Notes under the pieces: model-generated
What the model saw: the letters and a program-made list of their open reading frames with translations, nothing else
What the model was told of the DNA's origin: nothing
Databases searched by the model: none
Shown here: one piece after another, positions 8,853-18,652 of the stretch
How the letters are laid out: every line of letters begins with the position of its first letter
Position numbering within the stretch: the first letter of the stretch is position 1
Translations under genes and position numbers: made by a program
Assembly: GCA_937138395.1 (NCBI GenBank)
Contig: CAKZPB010000106.1
Coordinates: 1-64,000 of the forward strand
Direction of reading: 5' to 3'
Origin: an uncultured Pseudomonadota bacterium
Lineage (GTDB): Bacteria > Pseudomonadota > Gammaproteobacteria > Xanthomonadales > Wenzhouxiangellaceae
Length of the DNA: 64,000 bases

Positions 8853-9641
8853 GTGATTGAAATTGCAATTCTGATGCTGATCGGCATTCTGGCCGGCCTG
8901 CTGGCCGGGTTGTTCGGCATCGGCGGCGGTCTGGTCATTGTGCCTGGCCTGACCTGGTTGCTGTTGTCACAAGGCATGATGCTGGACTTCGCGATGCCAA
9001 TTGCGGTTGCCAGTGCGTTGGGCTCCATGGTCTTGACTTCGGCCAGCAGTGCGTTGGCCCACGCCCGTAAACAGGCCCTGGACTGGCCTTCGGTGTGGCG
9101 TCTTGCGCCGACCCTGGCATTGGGTGCACTGCTGGGCGCCTGGTTGGCCGTCAGGCTTTCCGGCCAGTGGCTGAGCTGGATCTTTGCGCTGTTCGCCGCC
9201 TGGATCGGGGTGCGCATGATATTCGGTGTCGGACAGGAAAAAGCCGCGGACCGATCGCCGCGCGCGCGCGGCTGGTGGCTGTTTGGACCGCTGATTGGGG
9301 CACTATCGGCAATGCTCGGGATTGGCGGCGCCAGTTTCAATGTACCGTACCTGACCCGAAACGGGTTCAGCGCCATCCAGGCAGTGGCTATTGCAGCCGC
9401 CTGTGGCTGGTTTCTGGCGCTGGCTGGCAGCCTCGGCTTCATGCTGCAGACATCGTCGGGTGCGCACGGGCCTGGGCTGTTGGGTTACTGGTACTGGCCT
9501 GCCGTGCTGATCATAGGCATCGTCGGCATGCTGACAGCGCCACTTGGGGCGTCGCTCGCCCATCGCATCGGTTCCTTGCGCCTAGCGCAATGGTTTGGAT
9601 TCCTGCTGTTGATCGTTGCCATGCGCATGGCGATGCAGTGA
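8853..9641 (+). CDS. TSUP-family permease (TauE/SafE)
   Basis: Inner-membrane transporter of the TauE/SafE/TSUP family, 262 residues with about eight hydrophobic helices. The two half-repeats are visible: GLLAGLFGIGGGLVIVPGL near the N terminus and GALSAMLGIGGASFNVPYL in the middle, the paired glycine-rich motifs of this family. Members export small anions such as sulfite, sulfoacetate or other organosulfur compounds; the substrate cannot be read from sequence. Translation seems to begin at GTG 8853, which gives the normal N terminus. Its last 60 bases overlap, tail to tail, the end of the convergent phosphodiesterase-fold gene. Confidence 0.88.
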   Translation: MIEIAILMLIGILAGLLAGLFGIGGGLVIVPGLTWLLLSQGMMLDFAMPIAVASALGSMVLTSASSALAHARKQALDWPSVWRLAPTLALGALLGAWLAVRLSGQWLSWIFALFAAWIGVRMIFGVGQEKAADRSPRARGWWLFGPLIGALSAMLGIGGASFNVPYLTRNGFSAIQAVAIAAACGWFLALAGSLGFMLQTSSGAHGPGLLGYWYWPAVLIIGIVGMLTAPLGASLAHRIGSLRLAQWFGFLLLIVAMRMAMQ

Positions 9642-10400
9642 TACCCCGTCCGGCAACCGGATCGACATGGCCAGCGGGCAATGATCCGACAAGGTGCAGG
9701 GCAGGACCTCGAGCGATTGAATATCGACATCGGGAGACACCAGAATATGATCGATGGCACGGCGTGGTTGCCAGCTCGGATACGTCAACAGGCTTCGATC
9801 TGGCACGAGCAGTCCGGCCTGCTCACAAAATTCGATGACCTCCCGGCTATCGGCGCCAGTATTCAGGTCGCCCATGACAATCAGATTCGGTTGATGCGCG
9901 ATCCGATGAGCAACGTACTGTAATTGCTGCATGCGCGCTCGACGGCCGAGCGCAAGATGCAGCACGATGATCCACAGTGATTGCTCACCGCTGCCGAACT
10001 GCAGCAGCAGAGCGCCACGACCCGGAATCGCGCCTGGCAGGCGATGGTCTTCGATCTGATCGGGAACGAATCGACTCAGCACACCGTTGCCGGCATGGGC
10101 CAGCATGCCGACCTTGCGATTGCCCTGATCAGTCCACCATGGGAAATCGGCATGGCGTGACAGGTATTTGGCCTGATTCAGAAATCCGGAGCGCAGGCTG
10201 CCGCAGTCGACTTCCTGCAGAGCAACCACGTCATAGTCCGATACCAGCCGGGCAATGGCATCCAGGTTATTCATGCGCTGATTGTTGGGCAGGACCTGAC
10301 GCCAGCTGCGGGTCACGTACTCGCGATAGTTGGCCGTGCTGGTGCCGGCCTGAATATTGAAGCTGATCAGCTTGAGTTCAGCCGGGTGCGACGGATCCAT
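9582..10400 (-). CDS. Endonuclease/exonuclease/phosphatase-fold protein
   Basis: DNase I-like (EEP) superfamily hydrolase of 272 residues, cytosolic since no signal peptide is seen. Catalytic landmarks are FNIQAG near the start, ALQEVDCG (metal-binding Glu), IVLHLALGRRAR (His), MGDLNTGAD (Asp/Asn), IDHILVSPDV and the terminal LSDHCPLAMSI (Asp-His pair). The fold cleaves phosphodiester or phosphoester bonds in nucleic acids, phospholipids or small molecules, and the substrate is unknown. The 3' end overlaps the end of the TSUP permease gene by 60 bases, so the C-terminal residues after the SDH motif (low complexity, His/Gln rich) may be dispensable. Confidence 0.85.
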   Translation of the reverse strand: MDPSHPAELKLISFNIQAGTSTANYREYVTRSWRQVLPNNQRMNNLDAIARLVSDYDVVALQEVDCGSLRSGFLNQAKYLSRHADFPWWTDQGNRKVGMLAHAGNGVLSRFVPDQIEDHRLPGAIPGRGALLLQFGSGEQSLWIIVLHLALGRRARMQQLQYVAHRIAHQPNLIVMGDLNTGADSREVIEFCEQAGLLVPDRSLLTYPSWQPRRAIDHILVSPDVDIQSLEVLPCTLSDHCPLAMSIRLPDGVSLHRHAHGNDQQQESKPLR

Positions 10401-10461
10401 GGTCCAGTCGAACTAGACCAGCCCGGGCACAGCCGGTGCCCGAGCGGGTCCAGAATGAAGG

Positions 10462-11142
10462 TTATTGGCCAGCGGAGTCCGCGTTGACATCTGCAGTGTC
10501 TGCAGCCGCGCCTATGTCAGCCAGCTCCTGGGCAATCAAAAAATCTGCAATGGCGAGTACTTCCTCGAACGAGCCGCCGCGCCGAGGGCTGACTCGATAC
10601 TTGTTGTTGATGACCAGCGTCGGCGTTGATCGCACGCCCCACTTGGCCAGGTCGGCATCGCCGGAACGCATGCGGGACTGTACGGCAAACGATTCAGCGG
10701 TGGATTCGAAGCGATCCGCGTCGACATCGAATCCGGCATGGAAATCGGCCAGATCTGCCATCGACCGAATGGGACGACGGTTCGTATGCAGTGCAGTAAA
10801 CAGCGCTTCGTGGGATTGATCCAGGATGCCAAGCACTTCAGCGGTGTAATAGGCCTGGGCAAAGGCACGCCACGACGGGTTGAATGAAACCGGCACACGT
10901 CGAAACGATGTGCTTTCCGGCAGGTCTTTTTCCCATGGACCGACATAGGGTTGGAAGGTGCTGCAGTGCGGACACAGATAACTGAAGACTTCGACCACTT
11001 CGACATGGTCTGCCGTTGAATCAATCGGCGGACCTTCAATGCGCTCGTAGTGCATGCCCTCTTCGAACTGGGACCAGGCCGGTGATGTGATCACGGCCAG
11101 AATGAGTGTCAGGACAACGCTAATTAGGGTTGAAATTTTCAT
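10462..11142 (-). CDS. dsbA: Thiol:disulfide interchange protein DsbA
   Basis: Periplasmic dithiol oxidase that introduces disulfides into secreted proteins; 226 residues. A signal peptide covers residues 1-24 (MKISTLISVVLTLILAVITS, then PAWS). The thioredoxin-fold active site is CPHC at residues 57-60 in FSYLCPHCSTF, the classical DsbA dipeptide PH, and the cis-proline loop appears in RSTPTLVINNKY. An upstream in-frame start exists, but ATG 11142 is preceded by AAGGA at 7 bases and begins the signal peptide, so I use it. Downstream lies the cytochrome c4 gene in the same direction further along the strand order; c-type cytochrome genes near dsbA are common. Upstream DNA holds repeats described separately. 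Confidence 0.93.
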   Translation of the reverse strand: MKISTLISVVLTLILAVITSPAWSQFEEGMHYERIEGPPIDSTADHVEVVEVFSYLCPHCSTFQPYVGPWEKDLPESTSFRRVPVSFNPSWRAFAQAYYTAEVLGILDQSHEALFTALHTNRRPIRSMADLADFHAGFDVDADRFESTAESFAVQSRMRSGDADLAKWGVRSTPTLVINNKYRVSPRRGGSFEEVLAIADFLIAQELADIGAAADTADVNADSAGQ

Positions 11143-11223
11143 GATTGGATCCTTGCAAGTCAAACAAACAACGCTCGTTCAGTTTGAATTCTAAGTCCCG
11201 GGTCTGAATACGGGCTGAACTGT

Positions 11224-11278
11224 AGGAGACCGTCTCCTGCCAAAGTGGTTCCCTGTTCAAACAATCCTGTTCAAACAA
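11224..11278. repeat. Palindrome plus tandem 13-base direct repeat upstream of dsbA
   Basis: Between dsbA and cytochrome c4, the 7-base arms AGGAGAC and GTCTCCT flank a single C (11224-11238). Next, CCTGTTCAAACAA occurs twice in direct orientation (11252-11264 and 11266-11278), a 14-base period. The gap between the palindrome arms is too short for an RNA hairpin, so a protein-binding site is a better guess. The region lies upstream of dsbA and downstream of the cytochrome gene. Confidence 0.4.
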
Positions 11279-11297
11279 CGATGACCGTTCAGACGAT

Positions 11298-11933
11298 TCA
11301 TTGCGCTCGATGCAGTCCCTCGATGTAGGAGCTGACGGCGTTGATCTCGTCATCGGTCAGGTTCGCAGCAATGCCAACCATCATCTTGCTGTAGGGATCG
11401 TCATCGCCATTGGTGACGCCATCACGGTACCGGCGCAGGCGGTCAGCCGTGTAGTCGGCATGTTGTCCCGAGAGCATTGGGTAGCCCATGTTGGGGATGC
11501 CGGCACCGCCGGGTCCGTGACAGGCCATGCAGGCCGGCACGCCGGAGTCATGATTGCCGCCATGATAGATCTTGCTGCCCAGCTCGACCAGGGCATCATC
11601 GGCCACGCCCATCTGGATGGTCTGTTGCGCATACCAGGCCGAAATATCAGCAATGTCCTGGTCAGACAGATTCATGACCAGCGGATACATGGTGGGCACT
11701 TCCCGCTGCTGATCGCGCACCATGCGCGTTTGACGCGCCAGATAGTCTTCATGTTGACCTGCAATCTTGGGCCAGATCGTGACCTGGCTGTTGCCGTCCA
11801 TGCCGTGACAGGCGGCACAGGTTGCCGCTTTCTGCTGACCGGCTTCAGGATCGCCTGCCTGGGCCGAGACGGCAGATGCCGTAGCAATGAAGAGTGTGGC
11901 TACTGCAGTCATTAATGCGAAACGTTTCAACAT
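11298..11933 (-). CDS. Cytochrome c4, di-heme c-type cytochrome
   Basis: Exported di-heme cytochrome c of 211 residues that likely carries electrons from the bc1 complex to terminal oxidases. A signal peptide covers about residues 1-26 (ending ASAVSAQA). Two heme-binding sites are CAACH at 39-43 and CMACH at 135-139, each heading a homologous half with AGQHEDYLARQ and SGQHADYTADR. Candidate axial methionines follow in TMYPLVM and in GYPMLSGQ. ATG 11933 begins the signal peptide and is preceded by AGGA; an upstream extension lacks coding character. The gene is divergent from engB, a neighbourhood I recognise as conserved in many gammaproteobacteria. Confidence 0.92.
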   Translation of the reverse strand: MLKRFALMTAVATLFIATASAVSAQAGDPEAGQQKAATCAACHGMDGNSQVTIWPKIAGQHEDYLARQTRMVRDQQREVPTMYPLVMNLSDQDIADISAWYAQQTIQMGVADDALVELGSKIYHGGNHDSGVPACMACHGPGGAGIPNMGYPMLSGQHADYTADRLRRYRDGVTNGDDDPYSKMMVGIAANLTDDEINAVSSYIEGLHRAQ

Positions 11934-12068
11934 GTTCCTGATTCCATCCTTTTCAATCGACTTTACCCTTGATGTCGGGCAATCCAAGTGCTCAATCAAA
12001 CGAAACCCGGGCAGGCCGGGCGGGGGCAGCCTGATATTATCGCTGTTTCCGACCACCGGTACCAGCGC

Positions 12069-12668
12069 TTGAGCAAAATACATCATCTGCTTAATCAAGC
12101 AGAATACCTGAACAGCGTCCACAATCGATCACAATTGCCGCCCGACCAGGGTTTCGAGGTCGCGATTGCAGGCCGCTCCAATGCCGGCAAATCGAGCTTG
12201 ATCAATCGCCTGTGTCGCATCAATGCCTTGGCCAGAACCAGTAAAACGCCGGGCCGTACTCGTCAGCTGGTATTTTTCCAGCTGGACGCTCAGCGTCATA
12301 TTGTCGATCTGCCGGGCTATGGTTATGCGGCGGTCAGTGCCGATTTGAAAAAACACTGGCAGGGCCTGATCCAGGGTTACCTGGAGCGACGCCAGGCGCT
12401 GGCAGGGCTGGTCATCGTCATGGACATTCGGCATCCGCTCAAGTCCACCGACGTCCAGCTGGCTGAGTTTGCACTGGCGCGGGGTTTGCCGATGCATGCA
12501 GTGCTGACCAAAGCCGACAAGCTGGGGCGCGGCAAGCAAATGGATGCGGTCCGCAAGGTTGAACAATCGCTTCAGGGCCATGCCTCAGTTCAGCCCTTTT
12601 CTGCCACTAGCGGCCTGGGCCTGGAAACCCTCGAGCAAGTCATGGGTGGCTGGTTCGGTCTCGGCTGA
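12069..12668 (+). CDS. engB: Ribosome biogenesis GTPase EngB (YihA/YsxC)
   Basis: Small GTPase needed for 50S subunit assembly, 199 residues from TTG 12069. G-motifs are present: G1 AGRSNAGKSS, the switch segment TSKTPGRTRQ, G3 DLPGYGYA, G4 LTKADK and G5 FSATSG. The TTG start is chosen because LLNQAEYLNSV then begins as in family members; a GTG at 11988 would add 27 residues unlike EngB. Neither start has a convincing ribosome-binding site, so the N terminus is the uncertain part. Transcribed divergently from cytochrome c4. Confidence 0.9.
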   Translation: MSKIHHLLNQAEYLNSVHNRSQLPPDQGFEVAIAGRSNAGKSSLINRLCRINALARTSKTPGRTRQLVFFQLDAQRHIVDLPGYGYAAVSADLKKHWQGLIQGYLERRQALAGLVIVMDIRHPLKSTDVQLAEFALARGLPMHAVLTKADKLGRGKQMDAVRKVEQSLQGHASVQPFSATSGLGLETLEQVMGGWFGLG

Positions 12669-13727
<1,059 letters not shown>

Positions 13728-13752
13728 GTACAGGCGCAGTGGGCGTGCTGCA

Positions 13753-14586
13753 ATGACTGCACACACCTGCTACCAGCTGGCGGTGTTCGGCCAGCCCGTG
13801 CACAACAGCCTGTCGCCTGCCATCCATCACCGGTTTGCCCGAGCGATGGGCTTGAACGTCGAGTACCAGGCCATTGAATGCCCTGCTGGCGAATTGGCCG
13901 GGCAGCTCGATACGTTTCGAAAGCGCGGCGGTACTGGCTGCAACGTGACCTTGCCGCTCAAACATGAAGCGCTGGACTGTGCGGTTGCAGTGGCTGCGTG
14001 TGCCAGCGCGGCCGGTGCAGCCAATACGCTGGTCTGGGAAAATACCGGTTGGCACGCCTTCAATACGGATGGCGCAGGCCTGGTCGCTGACCTGAAGCGC
14101 AATCACTGCGCACTGTCCGATCACCGCATTTTGATCGTTGGCGCCGGCGGCGCCGTTGCGGGCATCCTGCCAGCATTGATCGAGCACCAGCCTGCAGGAC
14201 TGGATCTGAGCAACCGGAATCGCGACAAGGCAGATCGGCTAAGGGACCATTGGCGAAATCGCTTCGACTTGGGTGTGATTGATGCGACGACTTCGGTTGC
14301 TGCCTACGATTTGATTATTCAGGCGACCAGCCTGGGCCATCGGGGCCTGGTGCCGAAGCTGTCGGACCATTGGTTGCACGAAGAAACCATACTCTACGAT
14401 CTCAACTACGGCCCGGCGCACCAGCCCTTGCAACACTGGGCCGAGCAGCGGGGTGTTGCAAGCATTGACGGACTTGGCATGCTGGTGGAGCAGGCCGCCA
14501 GCGCATTTGCACGATTTACCGGGTGTCGCCCTGAAAGCCAGCCCGTACTGGACTGGCTTCAAGCCAGGCTGAATTCGCGGCCATGA
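13753..14586 (+). CDS. aroE: Shikimate dehydrogenase
   Basis: NADPH-dependent reduction of 3-dehydroshikimate to shikimate in the chorismate pathway; 277 residues. Motifs seen: FGQPVHNSLSPAIHHRFA (substrate serines), NVTLPLKHEAL with catalytic Lys70, NTDGAGLVADL with the catalytic Asp near 106, the nucleotide loop VGAGGAVAGILPAL, SNRNRDKA for NADP phosphate recognition, and GLGMLVEQAA at the C terminus. The family glycine-alanine pattern GAGGAAR has V for the usual A and A for R, a small departure. It follows hemB closely. Confidence 0.94.
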   Translation: MTAHTCYQLAVFGQPVHNSLSPAIHHRFARAMGLNVEYQAIECPAGELAGQLDTFRKRGGTGCNVTLPLKHEALDCAVAVAACASAAGAANTLVWENTGWHAFNTDGAGLVADLKRNHCALSDHRILIVGAGGAVAGILPALIEHQPAGLDLSNRNRDKADRLRDHWRNRFDLGVIDATTSVAAYDLIIQATSLGHRGLVPKLSDHWLHEETILYDLNYGPAHQPLQHWAEQRGVASIDGLGMLVEQAASAFARFTGCRPESQPVLDWLQARLNSRP

Positions 14587-14640
14587 ACCCTGGCAAACCA
14601 ACATCTACAAGCTTGCCTGACGCGTTCTGCGCGTATCAAA

Positions 14641-15057
14641 CTACCACTCGAACAGACGCCAATACACGGGTTTGACCGGCTCAAACGTGTCGTGTTTCAT
14701 ATCCAGCAGGCCGTCGCCGGTCGTATCGATCATGTAGTAAGGCTGCCCGATATCCGGCACGATTCGCACCATGTGCACCTGCCCATTGCGGCGATATTCC
14801 TCGACGATGCGACCCTCTTCCTGGCGGATCACGACCTCCTGGTCGAGCGGATCTTCCGATTGCTGCACCTTCGGTGGCAATGGCTCGCGGATCGGTGGCG
14901 GTGGGGGCGCTTCAGTTTGACCCCAGGCCATCGATGCCATTATCAGTCCGCCGGCCAGGACTGTCAGCGTGACGTGGCAATGCCGAAGATCTGCACGATT
15001 GCGGTGATTTGTAAGCCCCTTGAAGACGCGCCCGATCAGGTTCGACTGATTCTTCAT
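14641..15057 (-). CDS. DUF2782 domain protein, exported
   Basis: Small protein of 138 residues with the DUF2782 pattern, commonly found beside polA in gammaproteobacteria; function unknown. A hydrophobic segment (VTLTVLAGGLIMASMAWG, about residues 28-46) acts as signal peptide or anchor. It is followed by a proline-rich linker and a beta-rich domain with VVIRQEEGRIVEEYRRNG, MVRIVPDIG and PYYMIDTTGDG. ATG 15057 has AGGAG six bases upstream, which decides it over the TTG two codons earlier. The N-terminal region before the hydrophobic segment is longer than a typical signal n-region. Divergent from polA. Confidence 0.82.
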   Translation of the reverse strand: MKNQSNLIGRVFKGLTNHRNRADLRHCHVTLTVLAGGLIMASMAWGQTEAPPPPPIREPLPPKVQQSEDPLDQEVVIRQEEGRIVEEYRRNGQVHMVRIVPDIGQPYYMIDTTGDGLLDMKHDTFEPVKPVYWRLFEW

Positions 15058-15221
15058 GACCAACTCCTGTTATCGACAGGTGATGCAACAATGGATTCAT
15101 CATAGCAAATCAAATGTGCACTGCTCCAGCTGCTGTTGATTCGCTTGTGCGACAAGTGCGCAAACCGATTGCACAGCGCAGTGGATATGATAGCGCTCTA
15201 CTTTTTTTGTCGGCGACCGCC

Positions 15222-17918
15222 ATGACTGAACCAGCTTCCAATCAAACTGTTTGCCTGATCGATGGATCGTCCTATCTGTATCGGGCGTTCCATGCGTTGC
15301 CCAGCCTGACCAGCGGCGACGGCAAGCCCACCGGCGCTCTATTTGGCGTGGCCAATATGATCCGACGCTTGCTCGAGACCCATCAGCCCGATGGCGTGGT
15401 GGTTGTTTTTGATGCTCCGGGCAAGAATTTCCGGCATGAATTGTTCGCTGAATACAAGGCCAATCGGCCGCGGATGCCCGATGAGTTGCGTGAGCAGATC
15501 GAGCCATTGAAAGCGCTGATCGACGCACTTGGCGTGCATCAGATCAGTGTCGATGGTGTCGAGGCCGATGACGTCATTGCAACGCTGGCCGCGCAGGCCG
15601 AGCGGGCGCGCTGCAAGGTGCTGATTTCATCGGGCGATAAAGATCTGGCACAGCTGGTTAACGATCGCGTAGTGCTGGAAGACAGCATGCAGGACAAGCG
15701 CTACGACGCCGCTGCGGTTGAACAGAAGTTCGGTGTCGGTCCGGACCGGGTTGGTGACTGGCTGGCGCTGACCGGTGACGCCTCGGACAACATCCCGGGG
15801 GTTGAAAAGGTCGGTCCCAAGACCGCCAGCAAATGGCTGGCGAAGTACGACTCGCTGCAGGGTGTAATCGATCACGCCGATGAGGTCGGGGGTAAAGTCG
15901 GTGAAAATCTACGATCTGCACTCGAACAGCTGCCAACGTCTCGTAAATTGGTCGAACTCAAGCGAGACGTCGAGCTGCAGGTCACGCTCGACCAGATCCC
16001 TCCGGCACAGCCTGAATTGGAGCGACTGACCGAGCTCTTGCGGCAACACGGCTTTTCAACCTGGCTGCGGCAGTTGGAGGATTCGCCGGAAACCGGCGCT
16101 GAACCTGCTGACTTGCCGCTGGAGGTCAGCACGGTCACCAGCCGGGCAGCGCTTGAATCGTTGCTCGAACAACTCAGGCAGGCCGAGGTGATTGCCTTTG
16201 ATACCGAGACGACCAGCCTTGAACCGCTGGATGCCGAATTGGTTGGGTTTTCATTCGCTGTTGAACCGCACCAGGCGTTTTACGTGCCGCTGCGGCACGT
16301 TGATCAAGTGACCGAATTTGATGCAGAGGAGGCCATTGGCATCCTCAAGCCATTACTCGAAGACGCACAACGGCCCAAGCTGGCCCAGCACACAAAATAT
16401 GATCTGAACGTGCTGGCCCAGGCTGGCATCCAGCTTGCTGGAGTGGCTCATGACAGCATGCTGCAATCGTATTGTTTCAACGCAACGGCCACCCGCCACG
16501 ATCTGGATTCGCTGGCCAATCGCTATCTTGGCCGCAGCACGACCAGCTATGAACAGGTCGCCGGCAAGGGCAAGCAGCAGGTCACCTTCGACCAGGTCAG
16601 TGTCGACGTCGCAGCGGAGTACGCCGGCGAGGATGCCGAGGTCTGCCTGGCGCTACATCACAAGCTGTGGCCGGAGATTCAGCGCTACCCGGGCGTGAAA
16701 ATGGTCTATGAAACGCTCGAAATTCCGCTGATTCAGGTGCTGGCCAGGATGGAGCGAACCGGCGTCATGATCGATGCCGAGCGGCTCGCCCAGCACAGCG
16801 AAGAGCTGGCGGGGCGCTTGCAGACCATCGAGCAGGACGCCTGGCAGGAAGCCGGTGGGGAATTCAATCTTGGATCACCCAAACAGCTGCAGGAAATTCT
16901 GTTCGAGCGACTGGATATCCCGGTCGTGCGCAAAACGCCGAAGGGGCAACCATCTACGGCCGAAGACGTGCTGCAGGAGCTTGCGGGAGACTATGCGCTT
17001 CCGCGACTGATTCTTGAGCATCGCAGTCTGTCGAAATTGAAAAGCACCTATACCGACCGCCTGCCTGAAAAAATTCATCCACGCACGGGACGGATTCACA
17101 CGCACTACCATCAGGCCGTTGCGGCGACTGGCCGCTTGTCATCTGCGGATCCGAACCTGCAGAACATCCCGATCCGGACCGAGCAGGGTCGCCGTATCCG
17201 TAAAGCGTTCGTAGCGCCTGAAGGCTGGACGCTGCTGGCGGCAGACTACTCGCAAATCGAGTTACGCATCATGGCGCATCTGTCCGGCGACGAGCGATTG
17301 CTCGACGCTTTCAGCCAGGGTGAAGATGTGCACCAGGCGACTGCAGCCGAGGTCTTCGGCGTCCAGCCCGACCAGGTCAGCTCCGATCAGCGTCGCGCTG
17401 CCAAGGCCATCAACTTCGGTTTGATGTATGGCATGAGCGCCTGGGGCCTGGCCAAACAGCTCGAAACGGATCGTGATCAGGCGGCTGAATATATCGAGCG
17501 CTACTTTCAGCGCTACCCGGGCGTCCGTGCCTTCATGGACAAAACCCGCAAGATCGCCCATGACCAGGGTTTTGTCGAAACGCTGTTTGGCCGGCGCTTG
17601 TGGCTGCAGGAAATCAAGTCGCGCAATCGACAGCGTCAGCAGGCAGCCGAGCGTGCCGCCATCAACGCGCCGCTGCAGGGCACCGCCGCAGACATCATCA
17701 AGCGCGCCATGATCGACGTGGATGATTGGATTCAGGCCGACGGTGTGGCCGCGCGACTGGTGATGCAGGTGCATGATGAACTGGTGCTGGAAGTGCGTGA
17801 TGATGCGCTGGAATCGGTTCAGCAGGGCGTGATCGAGCGCATGGCAGCCGCAGCCGAGCTGGATGTCGAATTATTGGTCGAGGCCGGCACTGGGCAGGAT
17901 TGGGATAGCGCGCACTGA
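15222..17918 (+). CDS. polA: DNA polymerase I
   Basis: Repair and Okazaki-fragment processing polymerase, 898 residues. The N-terminal 5'-nuclease domain (about 1-290) shows LIDGSSYLYRAFHAL, VFDAPGKNFRHE, DGVEADDVIATLA and GDKDLAQLV. The 3'-5' exonuclease domain keeps IAFDTETTSLEPLD near residue 327, so proofreading appears intact. The polymerase domain (about 500-898) has SSADPNLQNIPIRTEQGRRI, the motif A core DYSQIELRIMAHLSGDE near 675, RRAAKAINFGLMYGMS and the motif C HDELVLEV near 851. ATG 15222 starts the family N terminus; 36 additional upstream codons lack similarity. The ribosome-binding site is weak. Confidence 0.96.
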   Translation: MTEPASNQTVCLIDGSSYLYRAFHALPSLTSGDGKPTGALFGVANMIRRLLETHQPDGVVVVFDAPGKNFRHELFAEYKANRPRMPDELREQIEPLKALIDALGVHQISVDGVEADDVIATLAAQAERARCKVLISSGDKDLAQLVNDRVVLEDSMQDKRYDAAAVEQKFGVGPDRVGDWLALTGDASDNIPGVEKVGPKTASKWLAKYDSLQGVIDHADEVGGKVGENLRSALEQLPTSRKLVELKRDVELQVTLDQIPPAQPELERLTELLRQHGFSTWLRQLEDSPETGAEPADLPLEVSTVTSRAALESLLEQLRQAEVIAFDTETTSLEPLDAELVGFSFAVEPHQAFYVPLRHVDQVTEFDAEEAIGILKPLLEDAQRPKLAQHTKYDLNVLAQAGIQLAGVAHDSMLQSYCFNATATRHDLDSLANRYLGRSTTSYEQVAGKGKQQVTFDQVSVDVAAEYAGEDAEVCLALHHKLWPEIQRYPGVKMVYETLEIPLIQVLARMERTGVMIDAERLAQHSEELAGRLQTIEQDAWQEAGGEFNLGSPKQLQEILFERLDIPVVRKTPKGQPSTAEDVLQELAGDYALPRLILEHRSLSKLKSTYTDRLPEKIHPRTGRIHTHYHQAVAATGRLSSADPNLQNIPIRTEQGRRIRKAFVAPEGWTLLAADYSQIELRIMAHLSGDERLLDAFSQGEDVHQATAAEVFGVQPDQVSSDQRRAAKAINFGLMYGMSAWGLAKQLETDRDQAAEYIERYFQRYPGVRAFMDKTRKIAHDQGFVETLFGRRLWLQEIKSRNRQRQQAAERAAINAPLQGTAADIIKRAMIDVDDWIQADGVAARLVMQVHDELVLEVRDDALESVQQGVIERMAAAAELDVELLVEAGTGQDWDSAH

Positions 17919-18092
17919 AGCAGCGCTTGGCAGGACCGGCAAGCATTTTCAGGCCTTTTTGAATGCAACGCTGCTGAAAGCGCGACCGCACTGACGGTGG
18001 CTGTCGTGGTCCAGGCCCGCTGTTGACCTGCAGTACCGCTCCAACAAACCAGGGCGAATGGCACTTTTCGAGCGCCATTTTTTCCGACAAGC

Positions 18093-18115
18093 TGTAACCC
18101 ATCCACCCCTTCGTA
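18093..18115 (+). promoter_or_regulatory. Possible ECF-sigma promoter upstream of the sigma gene
   Basis: TGTAACC at 18093-18099, a 12-base spacer and CGTA at 18112-18115 lie just before the ECF sigma start at 18128. The AAC core and CGT element are typical for promoters used by many ECF sigma factors, so autoregulation is plausible. This is pattern recognition only. Confidence 0.35.
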
Positions 18116-18127
18116 CGTATACCGGGT

Positions 18128-18652
18128 ATGCAGCAGCCCTTCGAGCAGATGATTGACCGCTACGGCAGCCGATTGCGCCACCTGGCGCTGATGTTGCTTG
18201 GCCGCGGTGATGAAGCTGATGACGTGGTGCAGGACACACTGATCAAGCTCTGGCATCGGGGCGATGATGTGCGCCGCGATGACGCCCTGCCTTGGTTGCT
18301 GACCTGTACCCGAAATGCCTGTCTGGACCGACTGCGTCACCGACAGCGGACCCAGTCGCTAACGCTGAAGCTGGTCGGTGAACAGTCGGTGCAGGCCGAC
18401 GTTCAATCCACATTGAATCCGGATGAGGCGATCGACGTGCAGCGCCGTCGTGGCCTGCTGCTGGCGGCACTGGCCGAAATGCCGGAACCCGGTCGCAGCC
18501 TGCTGATCTTACGGGACATGCAGGAACTGGACGTCGCCCAGACGGCGAAAACGCTCGAGCTCAGCCGAACCCAGGTCAAGGTCTACACCTTTCGCGCTCG
18601 ACGGTTACTGCGCAAAAAGATCGAGGAGGAACTGCATGAACAAGTCGCCTGA
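18128..18652 (+). CDS. ECF RNA polymerase sigma factor
   Basis: Group 4 (ECF) sigma factor, 174 residues. Region 2 has FEQMIDRYGSRLRHLALMLL, then DEADDVVQDTLIKLW, a classic region 2.2-2.4 signature, followed by LPWLLTCTRNACLDRLRHR. Region 4 contains LAEMPEPGRSLLILRDMQEL and an HTH ending LSRTQVKVYTFRARRLLRK. The next gene, a membrane protein, overlaps its end by 17 bases and is probably its anti-sigma factor, and a DUF4252 protein follows. The regulon is not deducible beyond likely self-regulation. Confidence 0.9.
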   Translation: MQQPFEQMIDRYGSRLRHLALMLLGRGDEADDVVQDTLIKLWHRGDDVRRDDALPWLLTCTRNACLDRLRHRQRTQSLTLKLVGEQSVQADVQSTLNPDEAIDVQRRRGLLLAALAEMPEPGRSLLILRDMQELDVAQTAKTLELSRTQVKVYTFRARRLLRKKIEEELHEQVA

